A stretch of DNA of 64,000 bases from Streptococcus henryi DSM 19005 (lineage in GTDB: Bacteria; Bacillota; Bacilli; Lactobacillales; Streptococcaceae), in assembly GCF_000376985.1 (NCBI RefSeq), contig NZ_AQYA01000034.1:101244-165243 (forward strand), given 5' to 3'. Position 1 is the stretch's first letter; each line of letters opens with the position of its first letter. Positions 53,518 through 62,953 of the stretch are shown one piece after another. Both the position numbers and the translations under genes were made by a program. A model generated the notes under the pieces. That model was not told where the DNA came from, did not search any database, and saw nothing but the letters and a program-made list of their open reading frames with translations.

Positions 53518-55029
53518 TTAATGAGCTACAATTTCTTGAGCGACTTCATGACCAGTTAAACTTGTTGGATAATATGTCGGCCAATTTTCCATCTCTTCAA
53601 GTAATTTTTCTTGGCTGTCACCTCCCCAGAACATGTGGAAGTGCTCAGCGTCTGTCTTGGAAATACTATGATCACTGAACTGAACATATTTAAATACTCC
53701 AGCATTTTTATCGCTTGTTTCGAATAAGTATCGAACACCTCGGTTACCTTTTTCATAAGTCAAAATCTCATAACCAACATATTTGTATGTAAAAGTTTGT
53801 TTTTTACCGTTTTGAATAAATGTGATGGTATTTTTCTTACCATTTATTGTGATCTTCTCAACATCGGTTTGATAACCTTTTGTATAATAGTCCTTATATT
53901 CTGCAGCTGACATAGCTCCTTGTGATTTCTTTGATTTATAATCCCAGACTTCATCCAAAGTACCATCAAGAAGATATGGATAAACCGACTGCCACTTCCC
54001 TGTCCAATCTGATAATTTTCGATTTGTGACATCCTTATCATCAAAATAACCATTTTGAACAGTTTTTGTGGTATCTGTTTCAGCCTTGATTGTTTTTCCT
54101 GCTTTACTTGTGGTCAATTGCAGAGCTTTCAAATTTGCTCGCATGACTGAAAAATAGTTCTCGCCAGCTTTAATTTGTTTATTAGTTAAACTTTCAAGTG
54201 GATTTAAAACGGAAGTTTTAACACCCGCTTCATCTGCTAAAGTTTTTGCTACCTTGCTAGAGGCATTTTCTTCAAAATAAATATATTTAATATCATATTT
54301 CTTAATATATTTAGTCAAACTAGCTAAACGTTTTGCTGATGGCTCACTTTCTGCACTAACACCAGTAATAGAAATTTGATTCAAACCATAGTCAAGCGCC
54401 AAATAACTAAAAGCTGCATGCTGCGTTACAAATGATTTTTGCTTGGCAGAAGATAATGCTTGCTGATACTCAGTATCAAGTTCCTGTAATTTTTCAATAT
54501 AAGCTGCTGCATTTTTAGTTATAGCTTCCTTTTTATCAGGAAATTGAGCAAGAAATTGATCTCGAATATTCTCAACTACTTTAATAGCGCGATAAGGTGA
54601 CAACCAAACATGTGGGTCATAGTCATGATGATGATCTTCGTGGTCATGATCTTCATCTTCTTCTCCTCCTGCCATCAAAAGCATATCGCCTGTGGCTTTT
54701 ACCATGGAAATTTTTTTAGTATCGATACTCTTATTCAAATCATTTACCCAAGTTTCCATATTATCATCCATGTAAACAAAGGCATCAGCATCAGAAATAG
54801 ATGCGATATTTTTCGTTGAAGGCTCAAAATCGTGAGGCTCTGTTCCAGCTTTAATAAGCATAGAAACATTAGCTTCATCACCTAAGACACCTTTGGTGAA
54901 CTCGTAAACAGGATAAAACGTTGTAACCACATCGATTTTATCATCTGCTAAAATTGATTTAGCATAAGCAATTTGAACTGATAAAAACAGCCCAAGTAAA
55001 CTAACCATTAAAAGAATCTTCTTTTTCAT
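53518..55029 (-). CDS. adcA: Zinc-binding protein AdcA (ZnuA + ZinT), no lipobox
   Basis: AdcA captures zinc for the AdcBC transporter. The 503-residue protein has a ZnuA-like domain (IDVVTTFYPVYEFTKGVLGD, TEPHDFEPSTKNI, a His-rich loop DEDHDHEDHHHDYDPHVWLSP, VTQHAAFSYLALDYGL) and a C-terminal ZinT domain (TVQNGYFDDKDVTNRKLSDW, SDHSISKTDAEHFHMFWGG). Relatives are lipoproteins with a Cys in the signal (for example LVACS). Here the signal is MKKKILLMVSLLGLFLSVQI-AYAKS with no Cys, so the protein would be cleaved at AYA or stay as a membrane-anchored signal. The promoter has two AdcR-like sites. Confidence 0.92.
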   Translation of the reverse strand: MKKKILLMVSLLGLFLSVQIAYAKSILADDKIDVVTTFYPVYEFTKGVLGDEANVSMLIKAGTEPHDFEPSTKNIASISDADAFVYMDDNMETWVNDLNKSIDTKKISMVKATGDMLLMAGGEEDEDHDHEDHHHDYDPHVWLSPYRAIKVVENIRDQFLAQFPDKKEAITKNAAAYIEKLQELDTEYQQALSSAKQKSFVTQHAAFSYLALDYGLNQISITGVSAESEPSAKRLASLTKYIKKYDIKYIYFEENASSKVAKTLADEAGVKTSVLNPLESLTNKQIKAGENYFSVMRANLKALQLTTSKAGKTIKAETDTTKTVQNGYFDDKDVTNRKLSDWTGKWQSVYPYLLDGTLDEVWDYKSKKSQGAMSAAEYKDYYTKGYQTDVEKITINGKKNTITFIQNGKKQTFTYKYVGYEILTYEKGNRGVRYLFETSDKNAGVFKYVQFSDHSISKTDAEHFHMFWGGDSQEKLLEEMENWPTYYPTSLTGHEVAQEIVAH

Positions 55030-55045
55030 GACTTCTCCTTTTTAC

Positions 55046-55096
55046 TTAACTAGTTATGTTACTGGTTAAGTATATCATACTAAAAATATTTTGCAA
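55046..55096 (-). promoter_or_regulatory. adcA promoter with two abutting AdcR boxes
   Basis: The minus-strand promoter is TTGCAA (55096-55091), N16 and TATACT (55074-55069). TTAACTAGTTAT (55046-55057) and GTTACTGGTTAA (55058-55069) each match the AdcR consensus TTAACNRGTTAA at 11 of 12 bases and touch each other. They cover the start point, so zinc-loaded AdcR should block transcription. Confidence 0.8.
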
Positions 55097-55187
55097 GCCT
55101 TTTTAGAATTCTTTTTTAAAAAAATTCACCACTCCTTCTCTGGAAAGAATCAGTGGAACTGTGATTGCAACATTCTATTCAAGTTTT

Positions 55188-55216
55188 CAAGACAAAAATC
55201 AGTCTTGTCCTTTTTT
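55188..55216 (+). terminator. orphan terminator-like hairpin
   Basis: CAAGAC (55188-55193) pairs with GTCTTG (55202-55207), followed by TCCTTTTTT. No plus-strand gene ends here: adcA is divergent. It could close a small RNA that starts upstream, or be a chance hairpin. Confidence 0.4.
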
Positions 55217-55341
55217 CCAAACTCCAAACAATACCTCTACTCCTCAACCCTGAAAAAGATTATTGAATATTGGATGTAATTCGGTATAATTTTCGGAAAA
55301 ACAGATTTTTTTATTAACTATTACAGTTATACATTTTTTCC

Positions 55342-55370
55342 TTGGTCCCAAGAATTTAAAATGCTATACT
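55342..55370 (+). promoter_or_regulatory. promoter of the lipoprotein gene
   Basis: TTGGTC (55342-55347), N17 and TATACT (55365-55370) lie about 145 bases before the lipoprotein start. The leader carries a BOX-like repeat. Confidence 0.45.
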
Positions 55371-55387
55371 CGGCTTATGGAGTGAGA

Positions 55388-55510
55388 TATTCTTCGAAAA
55401 TCAGTTTTGGTTTTAAAAATGTCTCCTCTAACTACTTTCACTTCGTGACCTGAAAATAGTGAGCTCAGTCGGAACCACTAACGGTCCTTAAATCTCGTTT
55501 GAAGGAGGAT
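55388..55510. repeat. BOX-like repeat (left end only) in lipoprotein leader
   Basis: ATATTCTTCGAAAATCAG at the left matches the ends of the other copies (10929, 13263). The interior ACTTTCACTTCGTGACC..AGCTCAGTCGG is only loosely similar. It falls within the untranslated leader of the 55515 gene. Confidence 0.45.
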
Positions 55511-55514
55511 TCCC

Positions 55515-56048
55515 ATGAAAAAGAAATTTCTAGCTCTTTTACTAACGTTTTTTGCTCTCTGCTTATTGATTGCCTGTGCTAATAACTCACAAACTGACAA
55601 ATCTACTTCTGAAACCAAGTCATCTAGCCAAAGCAAGAATCAAGCAAAGGAAACTAATACTCTGGAATTTTCAACAGATGATTTGGACAAAGTCATCTAT
55701 GATAAGGGTGGTGTTAAGATCAGCTTTCTGGGCTTTGAAGAGGGTGACTATAACCATACTCTCAAGTTTGCCTATGAAAACCAAACAGATAAGGACTATG
55801 ATCTCCAAGCCCGCAATGGAGCTGTTAACGGTGTCGACGAAAGTGATGATTATGATTTCATCATCTATTCAGATAGCTTAGAAGCCAATACTTCATCTGA
55901 AGGTGGGCCAAAAATTAGCCTTAGTGCTCTAGAAAAAGCTGACATTAGCCAATTAGAAACAATTACTTTCACCCTAAAAATTATTTATGATATTACCGAA
56001 ACCATAGATGAAATTCCACTTCAGATTACAGTTACTAATCAAGAATAG
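55515..56048 (+). CDS. Hypothetical lipoprotein
   Basis: The 177-residue protein has a signal with lipobox LIAC (MKKKFLALLLTFFALCLLIAC), a Ser/Lys-rich linker (about 23-50) and a single domain with VIYDKGGVKISFLGFEEGDYNHTLKFAYENQTDKDYDLQARN, which reads as an all-beta immunoglobulin-like fold. No named family is recognised with confidence. GAAGGAGG precedes the ATG. It is monocistronic and ends at a terminator. A surface role is expected. Confidence 0.75.
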   Translation: MKKKFLALLLTFFALCLLIACANNSQTDKSTSETKSSSQSKNQAKETNTLEFSTDDLDKVIYDKGGVKISFLGFEEGDYNHTLKFAYENQTDKDYDLQARNGAVNGVDESDDYDFIIYSDSLEANTSSEGGPKISLSALEKADISQLETITFTLKIIYDITETIDEIPLQITVTNQE

Positions 56049-56081
56049 GTCAGTAATCCTCAAAAATAATAAGTCAATATC

Positions 56082-56129
56082 AAAAAGGTCTAAACATCAG
56101 GCAAATGTGCTTGATAATTAGACCTTTTT
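56082..56129 (+). terminator. terminator of the lipoprotein gene
   Basis: AAAAAGGTCTAA (56082-56093) pairs with TTAGACCTTTTT (56118-56129). Confidence 0.9.
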
Positions 56130-56317
56130 AAATTCGTACATAGTCCTTATACAATTAAAATTTTGTATTGAACACACTTCAGCTAAATACTTAACAGGTT
56201 TTGAAGTTGTTATCCAAAGAGCCATGTTACTCTATAATTTAGAATTTTTATCATCTTTTAATATGATACAACTACTCTAAATATTTATCAATCTAGTACT
56301 CTTGTCAATACTTCATA

Positions 56318-57715
56318 TTAGTCAGAAACTGAATAACGATTTGTCATTAAATTACTAGCATCAAAGACTATCTTGTTTAAGAGTTTTTGAGTTTCTGCTT
56401 GGATATCATCACTCATGGCCTGATTTTCAGCTTCAAAGTTCACTGCTCCGCCATTTTCCATAAGATGGTCAACACGTTTAATCATAGCATGACCATAGGC
56501 CATGGTTTTTTCAACGTAAGCTTCGATATCTCCTTCATGCTGGTGGAAATGTGGGTCTGCAATCGCCGCAATCAGACGGTTAACCCAATAAAAATTGTCA
56601 GTGCTAACATCATCTGTAGTATTAGCGAAATAGCTAGGGGTTGTCGAAACTTGAGTGAAGAATGGGACCATGGTATTAAAAGGCATAGAGCCATAGGCCA
56701 ACCACTGAATTCCTGTCGTTTCATGCGGTTTGTTTGGACGCAATTCTAAAAGAGCTGTTTGACTGGTACGGTTGATACCAATCGTGCGAAAAGCACGTTG
56801 GCTCACATGAGTTCCTTCTGGACCATATGGGTCAAATTCCGTATCTTGATAATGATTACTCAAAACATACTTGATATCTTCAACCGTAATTTTACGATAA
56901 GGTTTTTGACACCAGGGGATAAAGAAACTACGAGGATCTTGCTTAATATTAGGATTCAAGAAGCGTTGTATTGCCCAAGATCTTGGTGTATTATAATGAC
57001 GATCTTTATCTCGCTGACTGCCAAAAGCATATCTAGGATTAAAATGCTCCTTGAGATAATTCAAATCTAAATTATTAGTATTAATAAAGTTGCGTAGATC
57101 AGCTGAATAGAGGTATTCATCTGGATTATTAAATTCAAAGTAGTCAATTCCAAATTGATTAGGATTTGTTACATAGGCATCATCAGGAACACGTCTCGCA
57201 ATCCAATGATGTCCGCCAACAGTTTCTAGCCACCAAATTTCATTGACATCTGAAAAGGCAACTCCATTTGATTCGTAGGTGCCATATTCTTCCAGAAGAG
57301 CTCCTAAACGAAGGACACCTTCACGAGCTGAATGGATATAAGGCAAGACCAGAGTTAACATATCTTCTTCACCAATACCTGATTCAACGAGAGGATCAGC
57401 TCCCAAAACACGCGCATTCGTCGTAATAGTCTCTGTTTCACTCATAGCAACGTTAACTTCGTTGATACCTGCTTCGCCCCAGATTCCTTCTTTGAGATTA
57501 GAATTTGGAACAGAAGTATAGCGCATAGGATTGTCTGGCAAATCAATTTCAAAACTCGATAAGACTGATTTATAGTGACGAGGTTGGTCTTCTGGATTAA
57601 CAACTAGGAATTTTTTAGGACAAAAATCACCATTTTGTGAATCCTCAGTACGGGCAATCATAGTTGATCCATTATAAGATGCTTTTTTGCCCACTAATAT
57701 GGTTGTGCAGCTCAT
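56318..57715 (-). CDS. pepD: C69-family dipeptidase PepD
   Basis: The 465-residue protein starts [26 protein letters not shown]. The Cys at position 3 is the N-terminal nucleophile exposed after processing, and the following [10 protein letters not shown] is the C69 family start. Other segments are [23 protein letters not shown] and [19 protein letters not shown]. Such dipeptidases (PepDA) cleave dipeptides of broad range and help lactic bacteria use peptides. AAAAGGAG precedes the ATG. A diverged repeat copy lies upstream. Confidence 0.9.
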   Translation of the reverse strand: MSCTTILVGKKASYNGSTMIARTEDSQNGDFCPKKFLVVNPEDQPRHYKSVLSSFEIDLPDNPMRYTSVPNSNLKEGIWGEAGINEVNVAMSETETITTNARVLGADPLVESGIGEEDMLTLVLPYIHSAREGVLRLGALLEEYGTYESNGVAFSDVNEIWWLETVGGHHWIARRVPDDAYVTNPNQFGIDYFEFNNPDEYLYSADLRNFINTNNLDLNYLKEHFNPRYAFGSQRDKDRHYNTPRSWAIQRFLNPNIKQDPRSFFIPWCQKPYRKITVEDIKYVLSNHYQDTEFDPYGPEGTHVSQRAFRTIGINRTSQTALLELRPNKPHETTGIQWLAYGSMPFNTMVPFFTQVSTTPSYFANTTDDVSTDNFYWVNRLIAAIADPHFHQHEGDIEAYVEKTMAYGHAMIKRVDHLMENGGAVNFEAENQAMSDDIQAETQKLLNKIVFDASNLMTNRYSVSD

Positions 57716-57732
57716 TAATATTCTCCTTTTAC

Positions 57733-57893
57733 TAAGTTACAAAGAGCCTTCTGCGACACTGGCAAAATAAAAATATTGACAAAATTCCGAAAGCAGGGGG
57801 GGAAGATTCACACCTAAAAGTATTCAACCTTTGATTAACTACAGTCGAAACAGTTTCAAATAAATCTGCAAATGTCGGAGACGTTTTCAATTC
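57733..57893. repeat. TTAAGATACAAAG repeat family, diverged copy C
   Basis: ACTAAGTTACAAAGAGCC..TGCGACACTGGCAAAATAAAAA and CACCTAAAAGTATTCAACC..CAGTCGAAACAGTTT follow the same order as 31970-32135. It occupies most of the gap between pepD and the OsmC-like gene. Confidence 0.5.
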
Positions 57894-57944
57894 ATGATTT
57901 CTTCATCTCTATCATATCACAGAAAAGGTTAAGTTTCAAAAGTA

Positions 57945-58316
57945 CTAAGCATTTTGTTTAAAGCTATAGTTAATCTCGAGATCTGATCTCAATAATTTTT
58001 TGACACGGCAAAAGCGATTAATATAATCGATAAGATCTTCTTTGTCAGATTCTGTCAGTTCCAGGTCTACTTCAATAAGTAAATTAAAAATCTCATCCTC
58101 ATAAGTCGCATCTACTGATACTGCCATCTCATCTATACCTTCCTTACGTTTAAAATAACCTTGGATGCACATGGTAACACAGGAAGCGAGAGCAATATTG
58201 AGCAGGCTCATTGGAGTCTCTCCCTCATCGGTTGTACCGAAAGTTTCAACAGGCTGACCGTAACCCTTTGATTTGGCATGGTAAAGTCTGTCTCCTAAAA
58301 TTTTAGTTTGATACAT
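57945..58316 (-). CDS. OsmC family protein
   Basis: The 123-residue protein has the OsmC/Ohr-like segments ETFGTTDEGETPMSLLNIALASCVTMCIQGYFKRKEGIDEM. The Cys in ASCVTMC is in the position of the first reactive Cys; the second family Cys may be that in FCRVKK. OsmC/Ohr proteins reduce organic peroxides. It lies 55 bases after pheT, separated by a terminator, so it may have its own promoter or arise by read-through. Confidence 0.82.
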   Translation of the reverse strand: MYQTKILGDRLYHAKSKGYGQPVETFGTTDEGETPMSLLNIALASCVTMCIQGYFKRKEGIDEMAVSVDATYEDEIFNLLIEVDLELTESDKEDLIDYINRFCRVKKLLRSDLEINYSFKQNA

Positions 58317-58341
58317 TATTTATTCCTCTAAGAATTATCGC

Positions 58342-58365
58342 AAAAAGCCAGCACTGAGGCTGGCT
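58342..58365 (-). terminator. terminator of pheT
   Basis: AGCCAGC (58346-58352) pairs with GCTGGCT (58359-58365); the minus strand runs into TTTTTGC. Confidence 0.8.
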
Positions 58366-58370
58366 CTATA

Positions 58371-60851
58371 TTAGCGCACTTCCGCGTCAACTTGCTCAGT
58401 CAAAGCTTTAGTGATTTTTTCCATGAATTTGACAACTTCTTCATCCGTCAAGTTTGCTTCAGGATTTTGGAAGGTCAAGCTGTAAGCCATAGATTTTTTA
58501 CCTGCCTCAATGTTTGCGCCTGCGTAGACATCAAATAGCTTGATATCTGTCAAACGTTTCACACCTGCTGACTGAATAGCATCAACAACTGCCTTATGGC
58601 TGGTTTCTTTTGGCAATAGCAGAGCGATGTCACGAGAAACAGCTGGGAACTTAGTGATTTCAACAAAAGGTTTTTCTACCTTAATATTATTTGTTTCTAA
58701 AAATGTTTCCGCCAGATGACCATCGATATTTGAAATTGATGACACAGAAATTGAACAAATATAACCTAGAACTCCAGTCAAATTGATTTCAGCAACATAA
58801 GTTTCTGGAATACCGTAAGCTTTAGCAGTCTGTGGATGAACTTGTCCCACATAACCAAGTATTTGACCATCAAGTAAGATAGCTGCTGTGCGGCCTGGGT
58901 GCATGCTAGCAAGCTCTTTCTCAGCTACAAAATCAAAGCTAAGACCAAGTTTGCTTGCAAGAGCTTCAACAATACCTTTTGCGTAGTAGAAATCTACAGC
59001 AACAGGGCTAGTTTGGAAATCTTTTTCAGCCACTAAACCTGTAAGAGCAAAAGCAAAAATTTCTAGTTCATTTGGAAGTTCTTCTTTTGGATTGCCAGTT
59101 TGTTCAAAGACTTTACCAATTTCATAGATAGCAAGATTACTATTCTTACGGTTGACGTTGTAGGCAACTGTATCGAGCATACCTGAAACAACATTTTGAC
59201 GAAGAGCAGAGCGATCTACTGTCATCGGCCACATCAACTCAGTCACATTAGTTGGATTAAGGGTAAATTCGACGGCTTTTTCAGGTGTTGTAAGAGCATA
59301 AGAAATGATTTCAGACAAGCCTGCTCCTTCTGCAATAGTACGAACTTTGCGACGCAATGCTTGTGTTGCAGTTAATTCACCTGCTGTTGCTCCTGCTTCT
59401 GGAAGGGTCGTTGGCAATTTGTCATAGCCATAGATACGAGCAATTTCTTCAACCAGATCAGCTTGGATAGCAATATCCCAACGACGACGTGGCACAGAAA
59501 CTGTAAATTTGTCAGCATTACCAGAAATTCCAAAACCTAGTTTTGCAAAGACTTCTTCTACATCTGCATAAGTTAATTCAGTTCCTAAACGAACATTAAC
59601 ATAATCAAGAGATGTTGAAACCTCAACTGGTTCTGTTGGAAGGCTGCCTGCCTCTACTTTGCCAGAAAGGACAGTACCCTCAGCCAATTCTTGCAACATA
59701 GCTGCAGCAAAGTCCAAGGCTTCTGTTACGGTATCGTAGTTTATTCCTTTTTCAAAACGTGATGAAGATTCAGAACGAAGGTTAAGACGACCGCTTGTTT
59801 TACGGATTGATTTACCATCAAAGACTGCAGCTTCGAGAACTACATTCTTAGAAGAATTATCAATTTCAGTAGCTTGACCTCCCATAACACCACCAAGTGC
59901 AACTGGTTTATCCGCAACAGTGATTACGATGTCATCAGCTGTTAATTGACGTTCTTCCCCATCAAGTGTTACCAATTTTTCGCCATCACGGGCATCACGA
60001 GCTACAATTTTCTTGTCTTCAAACTTATCTAAGTCAAAGGCATGCATTGGTTGACCGAACAAGAGAAGTATATAGTTAGTCACGTCCACAACGTTATTGA
60101 TTGGGCGGATTCCTGCATTCATGAGGAGATTCTGCAACCACTGCGGACTTGGAGCAACCGTCACATTCTCAACGACACGCGCCTGATAAGTCAAGACCTT
60201 GTCTGACTCAATGGTGACCTCAAGAACTTCAGCGCTAGCTTTTTCCGCTTCAGTAAGGGACTTAGCTGGGAAATGAACTTCTTTACCGTAGATGGCCGCA
60301 ACTTCGTGGGCAACACCACGCATAGATAGGGCGTCAGCACGGTTAGGTGTAATAGACAATTCGATGATTTCATCGTCAAGGTCCAAGTATGGGAAAATGC
60401 TGTCGCCTGGCACTGCATCCTCAGGCAAGATTTGGATACCGTCTGAGAATTCTTTTGGAATAATGCTGTCAGGCAAGCCAAGTTCTTGAAGGGAACAAAT
60501 CATACCAAGTGACTCCATGCCACGGATTTTGCCTTTTTTAATCTTGTAGTTGTCAGCAATACGTGCTCCTGGAACAGCCACAATGACCTTGATTCCAGCA
60601 GTAACATTTGGGGCACCGCAGACGATTTGGCGGGGCTCATCATCACCAGTATCAACCATACAGAGATGCAAATGCGTATCAGGGACATCTTCACATGAGA
60701 GGACATGTCCTACTACTAATTTTGACAAGCCTTCAGCTGGTGTGGCGACACCTTCAACCTCAATACCTGTCGTTGACATTTTTTCAGAAAGCTCGGCTGT
60801 TGTCACATCAAGATCAACGAGCTCCTTTAACCATTTATAACTTACTAGCAT
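58371..60851 (-). CDS. pheT: Phenylalanyl-tRNA synthetase beta subunit
   Basis: PheT forms the (alpha-beta)2 enzyme with PheS. The 826-residue protein has a tRNA-binding EMAP-like domain ([23 protein letters not shown]), B3/B4 (editing), B5, catalytic-like core and C-terminal anticodon-binding FDX-ACB domain ([20 protein letters not shown]). Relatives in streptococci are about 801 residues (from memory). The extra length is a single in-frame stretch at 58671-58778, between INL and PFVEITK. The start [17 protein letters not shown] is normal. Confidence 0.95.
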   Translation of the reverse strand: MLVSYKWLKELVDLDVTTAELSEKMSTTGIEVEGVATPAEGLSKLVVGHVLSCEDVPDTHLHLCMVDTGDDEPRQIVCGAPNVTAGIKVIVAVPGARIADNYKIKKGKIRGMESLGMICSLQELGLPDSIIPKEFSDGIQILPEDAVPGDSIFPYLDLDDEIIELSITPNRADALSMRGVAHEVAAIYGKEVHFPAKSLTEAEKASAEVLEVTIESDKVLTYQARVVENVTVAPSPQWLQNLLMNAGIRPINNVVDVTNYILLLFGQPMHAFDLDKFEDKKIVARDARDGEKLVTLDGEERQLTADDIVITVADKPVALGGVMGGQATEIDNSSKNVVLEAAVFDGKSIRKTSGRLNLRSESSSRFEKGINYDTVTEALDFAAAMLQELAEGTVLSGKVEAGSLPTEPVEVSTSLDYVNVRLGTELTYADVEEVFAKLGFGISGNADKFTVSVPRRRWDIAIQADLVEEIARIYGYDKLPTTLPEAGATAGELTATQALRRKVRTIAEGAGLSEIISYALTTPEKAVEFTLNPTNVTELMWPMTVDRSALRQNVVSGMLDTVAYNVNRKNSNLAIYEIGKVFEQTGNPKEELPNELEIFAFALTGLVAEKDFQTSPVAVDFYYAKGIVEALASKLGLSFDFVAEKELASMHPGRTAAILLDGQILGYVGQVHPQTAKAYGIPETYVAEINLTGVLGYICSISVSSISNIDGHLAETFLETNNIKVEKPFVEITKFPAVSRDIALLLPKETSHKAVVDAIQSAGVKRLTDIKLFDVYAGANIEAGKKSMAYSLTFQNPEANLTDEEVVKFMEKITKALTEQVDAEVR
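58671..58778 (-). other. In-frame insertion in pheT before the anticodon-binding domain
   Basis: The segment [18 protein letters not shown] and [18 protein letters not shown] (36 codons) replaces about 11 residues (for example SAIEAQLQPAA of S. pneumoniae, from memory) between INL and PFVEITK. The gain is about 25 codons in frame with no stop codon. Confidence 0.6.
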
Positions 60852-60928
60852 AATTTCTTTTACCTTATTTGTATTATTTCATCTTGTAGAGAGCATTATC
60901 ACAATCTGATGTTGCACTCCCATTATTC

Positions 60929-61032
60929 ATACTCTTTTAAAATCAAAATGATACATCGTCAGTTTCGACTTGCCCTACCCTAGTGCTGCTTTCGTCTCAC
61001 TTCCTCGTCTGATTTTGATTTTATTTGAGTAT
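60929..61032. repeat. BOX/MITE-like dispersed repeat, copy 5 (most complete)
   Basis: ATACTCTTTTAAAATCAAAA at the left and GATTTTGATTTTATTTGAGT at the right are terminal inverted repeats. Read on the reverse strand, the interior has GACGAGGAAGTGAGACG..CAGCACTAGGGTAGGGCAAG..GACGATGTATC, in line with 63121-63180. It sits between pheT and the GNAT gene. Confidence 0.65.
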
Positions 61033-61069
61033 CAGAAAGACTTCTTGTCTGAATTCTGACTGTTTGGCC

Positions 61070-61591
61070 TTAGTTTAATTTCTTTCTCAAAAGCCAATCT
61101 GTGTCCATTTTATCCCCTACAGGAAAATAATGTTCAGAGAATTTTTCAAAACCATATTTGGCATAGAGTGCCTGAGCTTTGAAATTTCTTTCCCAAACAC
61201 CCAACCAGGCCCAATCTAAACCAGAAGCATCAGCTAATTCTAGGGCAAACTCAAAGGCTTTTTTCCCAAGACCTTGTCCTTGAAAAGATTGTAGAATATA
61301 AATCCGCTGAATTTCAAAGGCACTGTCCAATTCTTGTTCTGTTTGGGCAGAACCCCAGTTCACTTTGAGAAAGCCAGCTTCTTGTCCCTCAACTAGAACA
61401 AAGTAACTTTCTGTTTCTGGATTTTCTAAGTCCGCTTCAAAATCAGACAGTTTGTAGGCCTCGTCAAAAAAATCTTGCAATTGCTCTTCCGTATTATCAA
61501 ACTCAAAGGTTTCACGGAAGGTTTGCATAGCAATTTTCTGTAAAAGAGGCAATTTGTCTTTACTGACTTTTTCAATACTTACAGTTGCCAT
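61070..61591 (-). CDS. GNAT family N-acetyltransferase
   Basis: The 173-residue protein has the GNAT fold with IQRIYILQSFQGQGLGKKAFEFALELA (acetyl-CoA loop QGQGLGKK) and WLGVWERNFKAQALYAKYGFEK. It resembles PaiA-like acetyltransferases. It lies between pheS and pheT in streptococci and is co-transcribed with them; the substrate is unknown. A dispersed repeat separates it from pheT. Confidence 0.88.
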   Translation of the reverse strand: MATVSIEKVSKDKLPLLQKIAMQTFRETFEFDNTEEQLQDFFDEAYKLSDFEADLENPETESYFVLVEGQEAGFLKVNWGSAQTEQELDSAFEIQRIYILQSFQGQGLGKKAFEFALELADASGLDWAWLGVWERNFKAQALYAKYGFEKFSEHYFPVGDKMDTDWLLRKKLN

Positions 61592-61613
61592 AAAGATCCC
61601 TCTTCAACCTAGC

Positions 61614-62657
61614 TTAACGAAATTGTTCTGTAAAGCGAACATCTCCCTGATAGAAACCACGAATATCATTGATACCATAGCGAAGCATGGCAATACGTTC
61701 TTGACCAAGTCCAAATGCGAAGCCAGAGTATTTTTCAGAGTCAACGCCAGACATTTCCAAAACGCTTGGGTGAACCATACCAGCTCCAAGAATTTCAATC
61801 CAACCAGTCTTCTTACATACGTTACAACCATTACCACCACACTTGAAGCAAGAAACATCAACTTCAACTGATGGCTCAGTGAATGGGAAATAAGATGGAC
61901 GAAGACGAATCTTACGTTCAGCACCAAACATTTTTTGACTAATCATCTCAAGAGTACCCTTCAAGTCACCCATAGAAATGTTTTCACCGACAACCAAGCC
62001 TTCAATTTGATGGAATTGGTGGCTGTGTGTAGCGTCATCTGTATCACGACGGAAAACGCGTCCCGGTGAGATCATTTTAAGAGGACCTTTTGAAAAATCA
62101 TGTTGGTCAAGAGTACGTGCTTGAACTGGTGACGTATGGGTACGAAGCAAGATTTCTTCGGTAATGTAGAAAGTATCCTGCATATCACGAGCTGGGTGAT
62201 CTTTGGGAAGGTTCATACGTTCGAAGTTGTAGTAATCTTTTTCAACTTCAAAACCATCCACAACTTGGAAGCCCATTCCCAAGAAGATATCTTCGATTTC
62301 TTGGTTCGTTTGTGTCAAAATGTGACGATTTCCTAGAGCTACCTTACGTCCAGGGAGGGTCACATCCAAACTTTCAGATTCCAATTTGGCACGAATAACT
62401 GCAGCTTCAACAATTTCAGCCTGTTCTTCAAATGCCTTAGTCAAGACGTCACGAACTTCATTGACCTGTTTTCCAACCACAGGACGAAGGTCATTTGAAA
62501 GATCTTTAAGCCCTTTGAGTAATTCAGTCAAAGACCCCTTTTTACCCAATACAGCCACACGAAGATCTTGCAATTCCTTCTTATGATCGCCAGTCATTTC
62601 TTTAAGTTTAGCCTGAGTTGACACCTTCAACTCTTCTAATTGCGCTTGTAAATCCAT
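61614..62657 (-). CDS. pheS: Phenylalanyl-tRNA synthetase alpha subunit
   Basis: The 347-residue protein has an N-terminal coiled coil (1-90) and the class II synthetase motifs: [26 protein letters not shown] motif 1 region, [21 protein letters not shown], a zinc-like [17 protein letters not shown] segment, and [21 protein letters not shown]. The ATG at 62657 fits relatives ([10 protein letters not shown]), but the 15 bases before it (TTTGTATCTTAAATT) show no Shine-Dalgarno sequence. A repeat begins at 62661, four bases before the ATG. A T-box leader about 550 bases upstream should control it. Confidence 0.94.
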   Translation of the reverse strand: MDLQAQLEELKVSTQAKLKEMTGDHKKELQDLRVAVLGKKGSLTELLKGLKDLSNDLRPVVGKQVNEVRDVLTKAFEEQAEIVEAAVIRAKLESESLDVTLPGRKVALGNRHILTQTNQEIEDIFLGMGFQVVDGFEVEKDYYNFERMNLPKDHPARDMQDTFYITEEILLRTHTSPVQARTLDQHDFSKGPLKMISPGRVFRRDTDDATHSHQFHQIEGLVVGENISMGDLKGTLEMISQKMFGAERKIRLRPSYFPFTEPSVEVDVSCFKCGGNGCNVCKKTGWIEILGAGMVHPSVLEMSGVDSEKYSGFAFGLGQERIAMLRYGINDIRGFYQGDVRFTEQFR

Positions 62658-62660
62658 AAT

Positions 62661-62736
62661 TTAAGATACAAAGCCCGTAAAGGGCACAGTGAAAATAGGA
62701 AACTCGACAAGGCGCTCACGCCTAGGAGAAGTTTAT
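62661..62736. repeat. TTAAGATACAAAG repeat family, copy A, abutting pheS
   Basis: TTAAGATACAAAGCCCGTAA, then GGGCACAGTGAAAATAGGAA and GGCGCTCACGCCTAGG match copy B (31970-32047) closely. The repeat ends three bases from the pheS start codon and replaces the place where a ribosome site would be. Confidence 0.65.
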
Positions 62737-62760
62737 CTTTTTCACATAGCCCTTAGGGCG

Positions 62761-62787
62761 TGTTCAGTTAACATAACTAACTGAACA
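62761..62787. other. Perfect inverted repeat in pheS leader
   Basis: TGTTCAGTTA-ACATAAC-TAACTGAACA is a perfect 10-base stem with a 7-base loop. No U tract follows on either strand. Confidence 0.5.
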
Positions 62788-62953
62788 TTCCTTTCTTTAA
62801 TAATTCTTGTTTGTATTTGAATAGCTTTTGGTTGCTGCCAGTAATTCCAAAGGAGATTAAGACATACAATGAAGCCTTATCCTAGTCTCCCTTTTCCAGA
62901 GTTTGCAGTTCGAGAAAAGAAATCTTGACCAAAATAGTCTTCTCCCTATGTTT

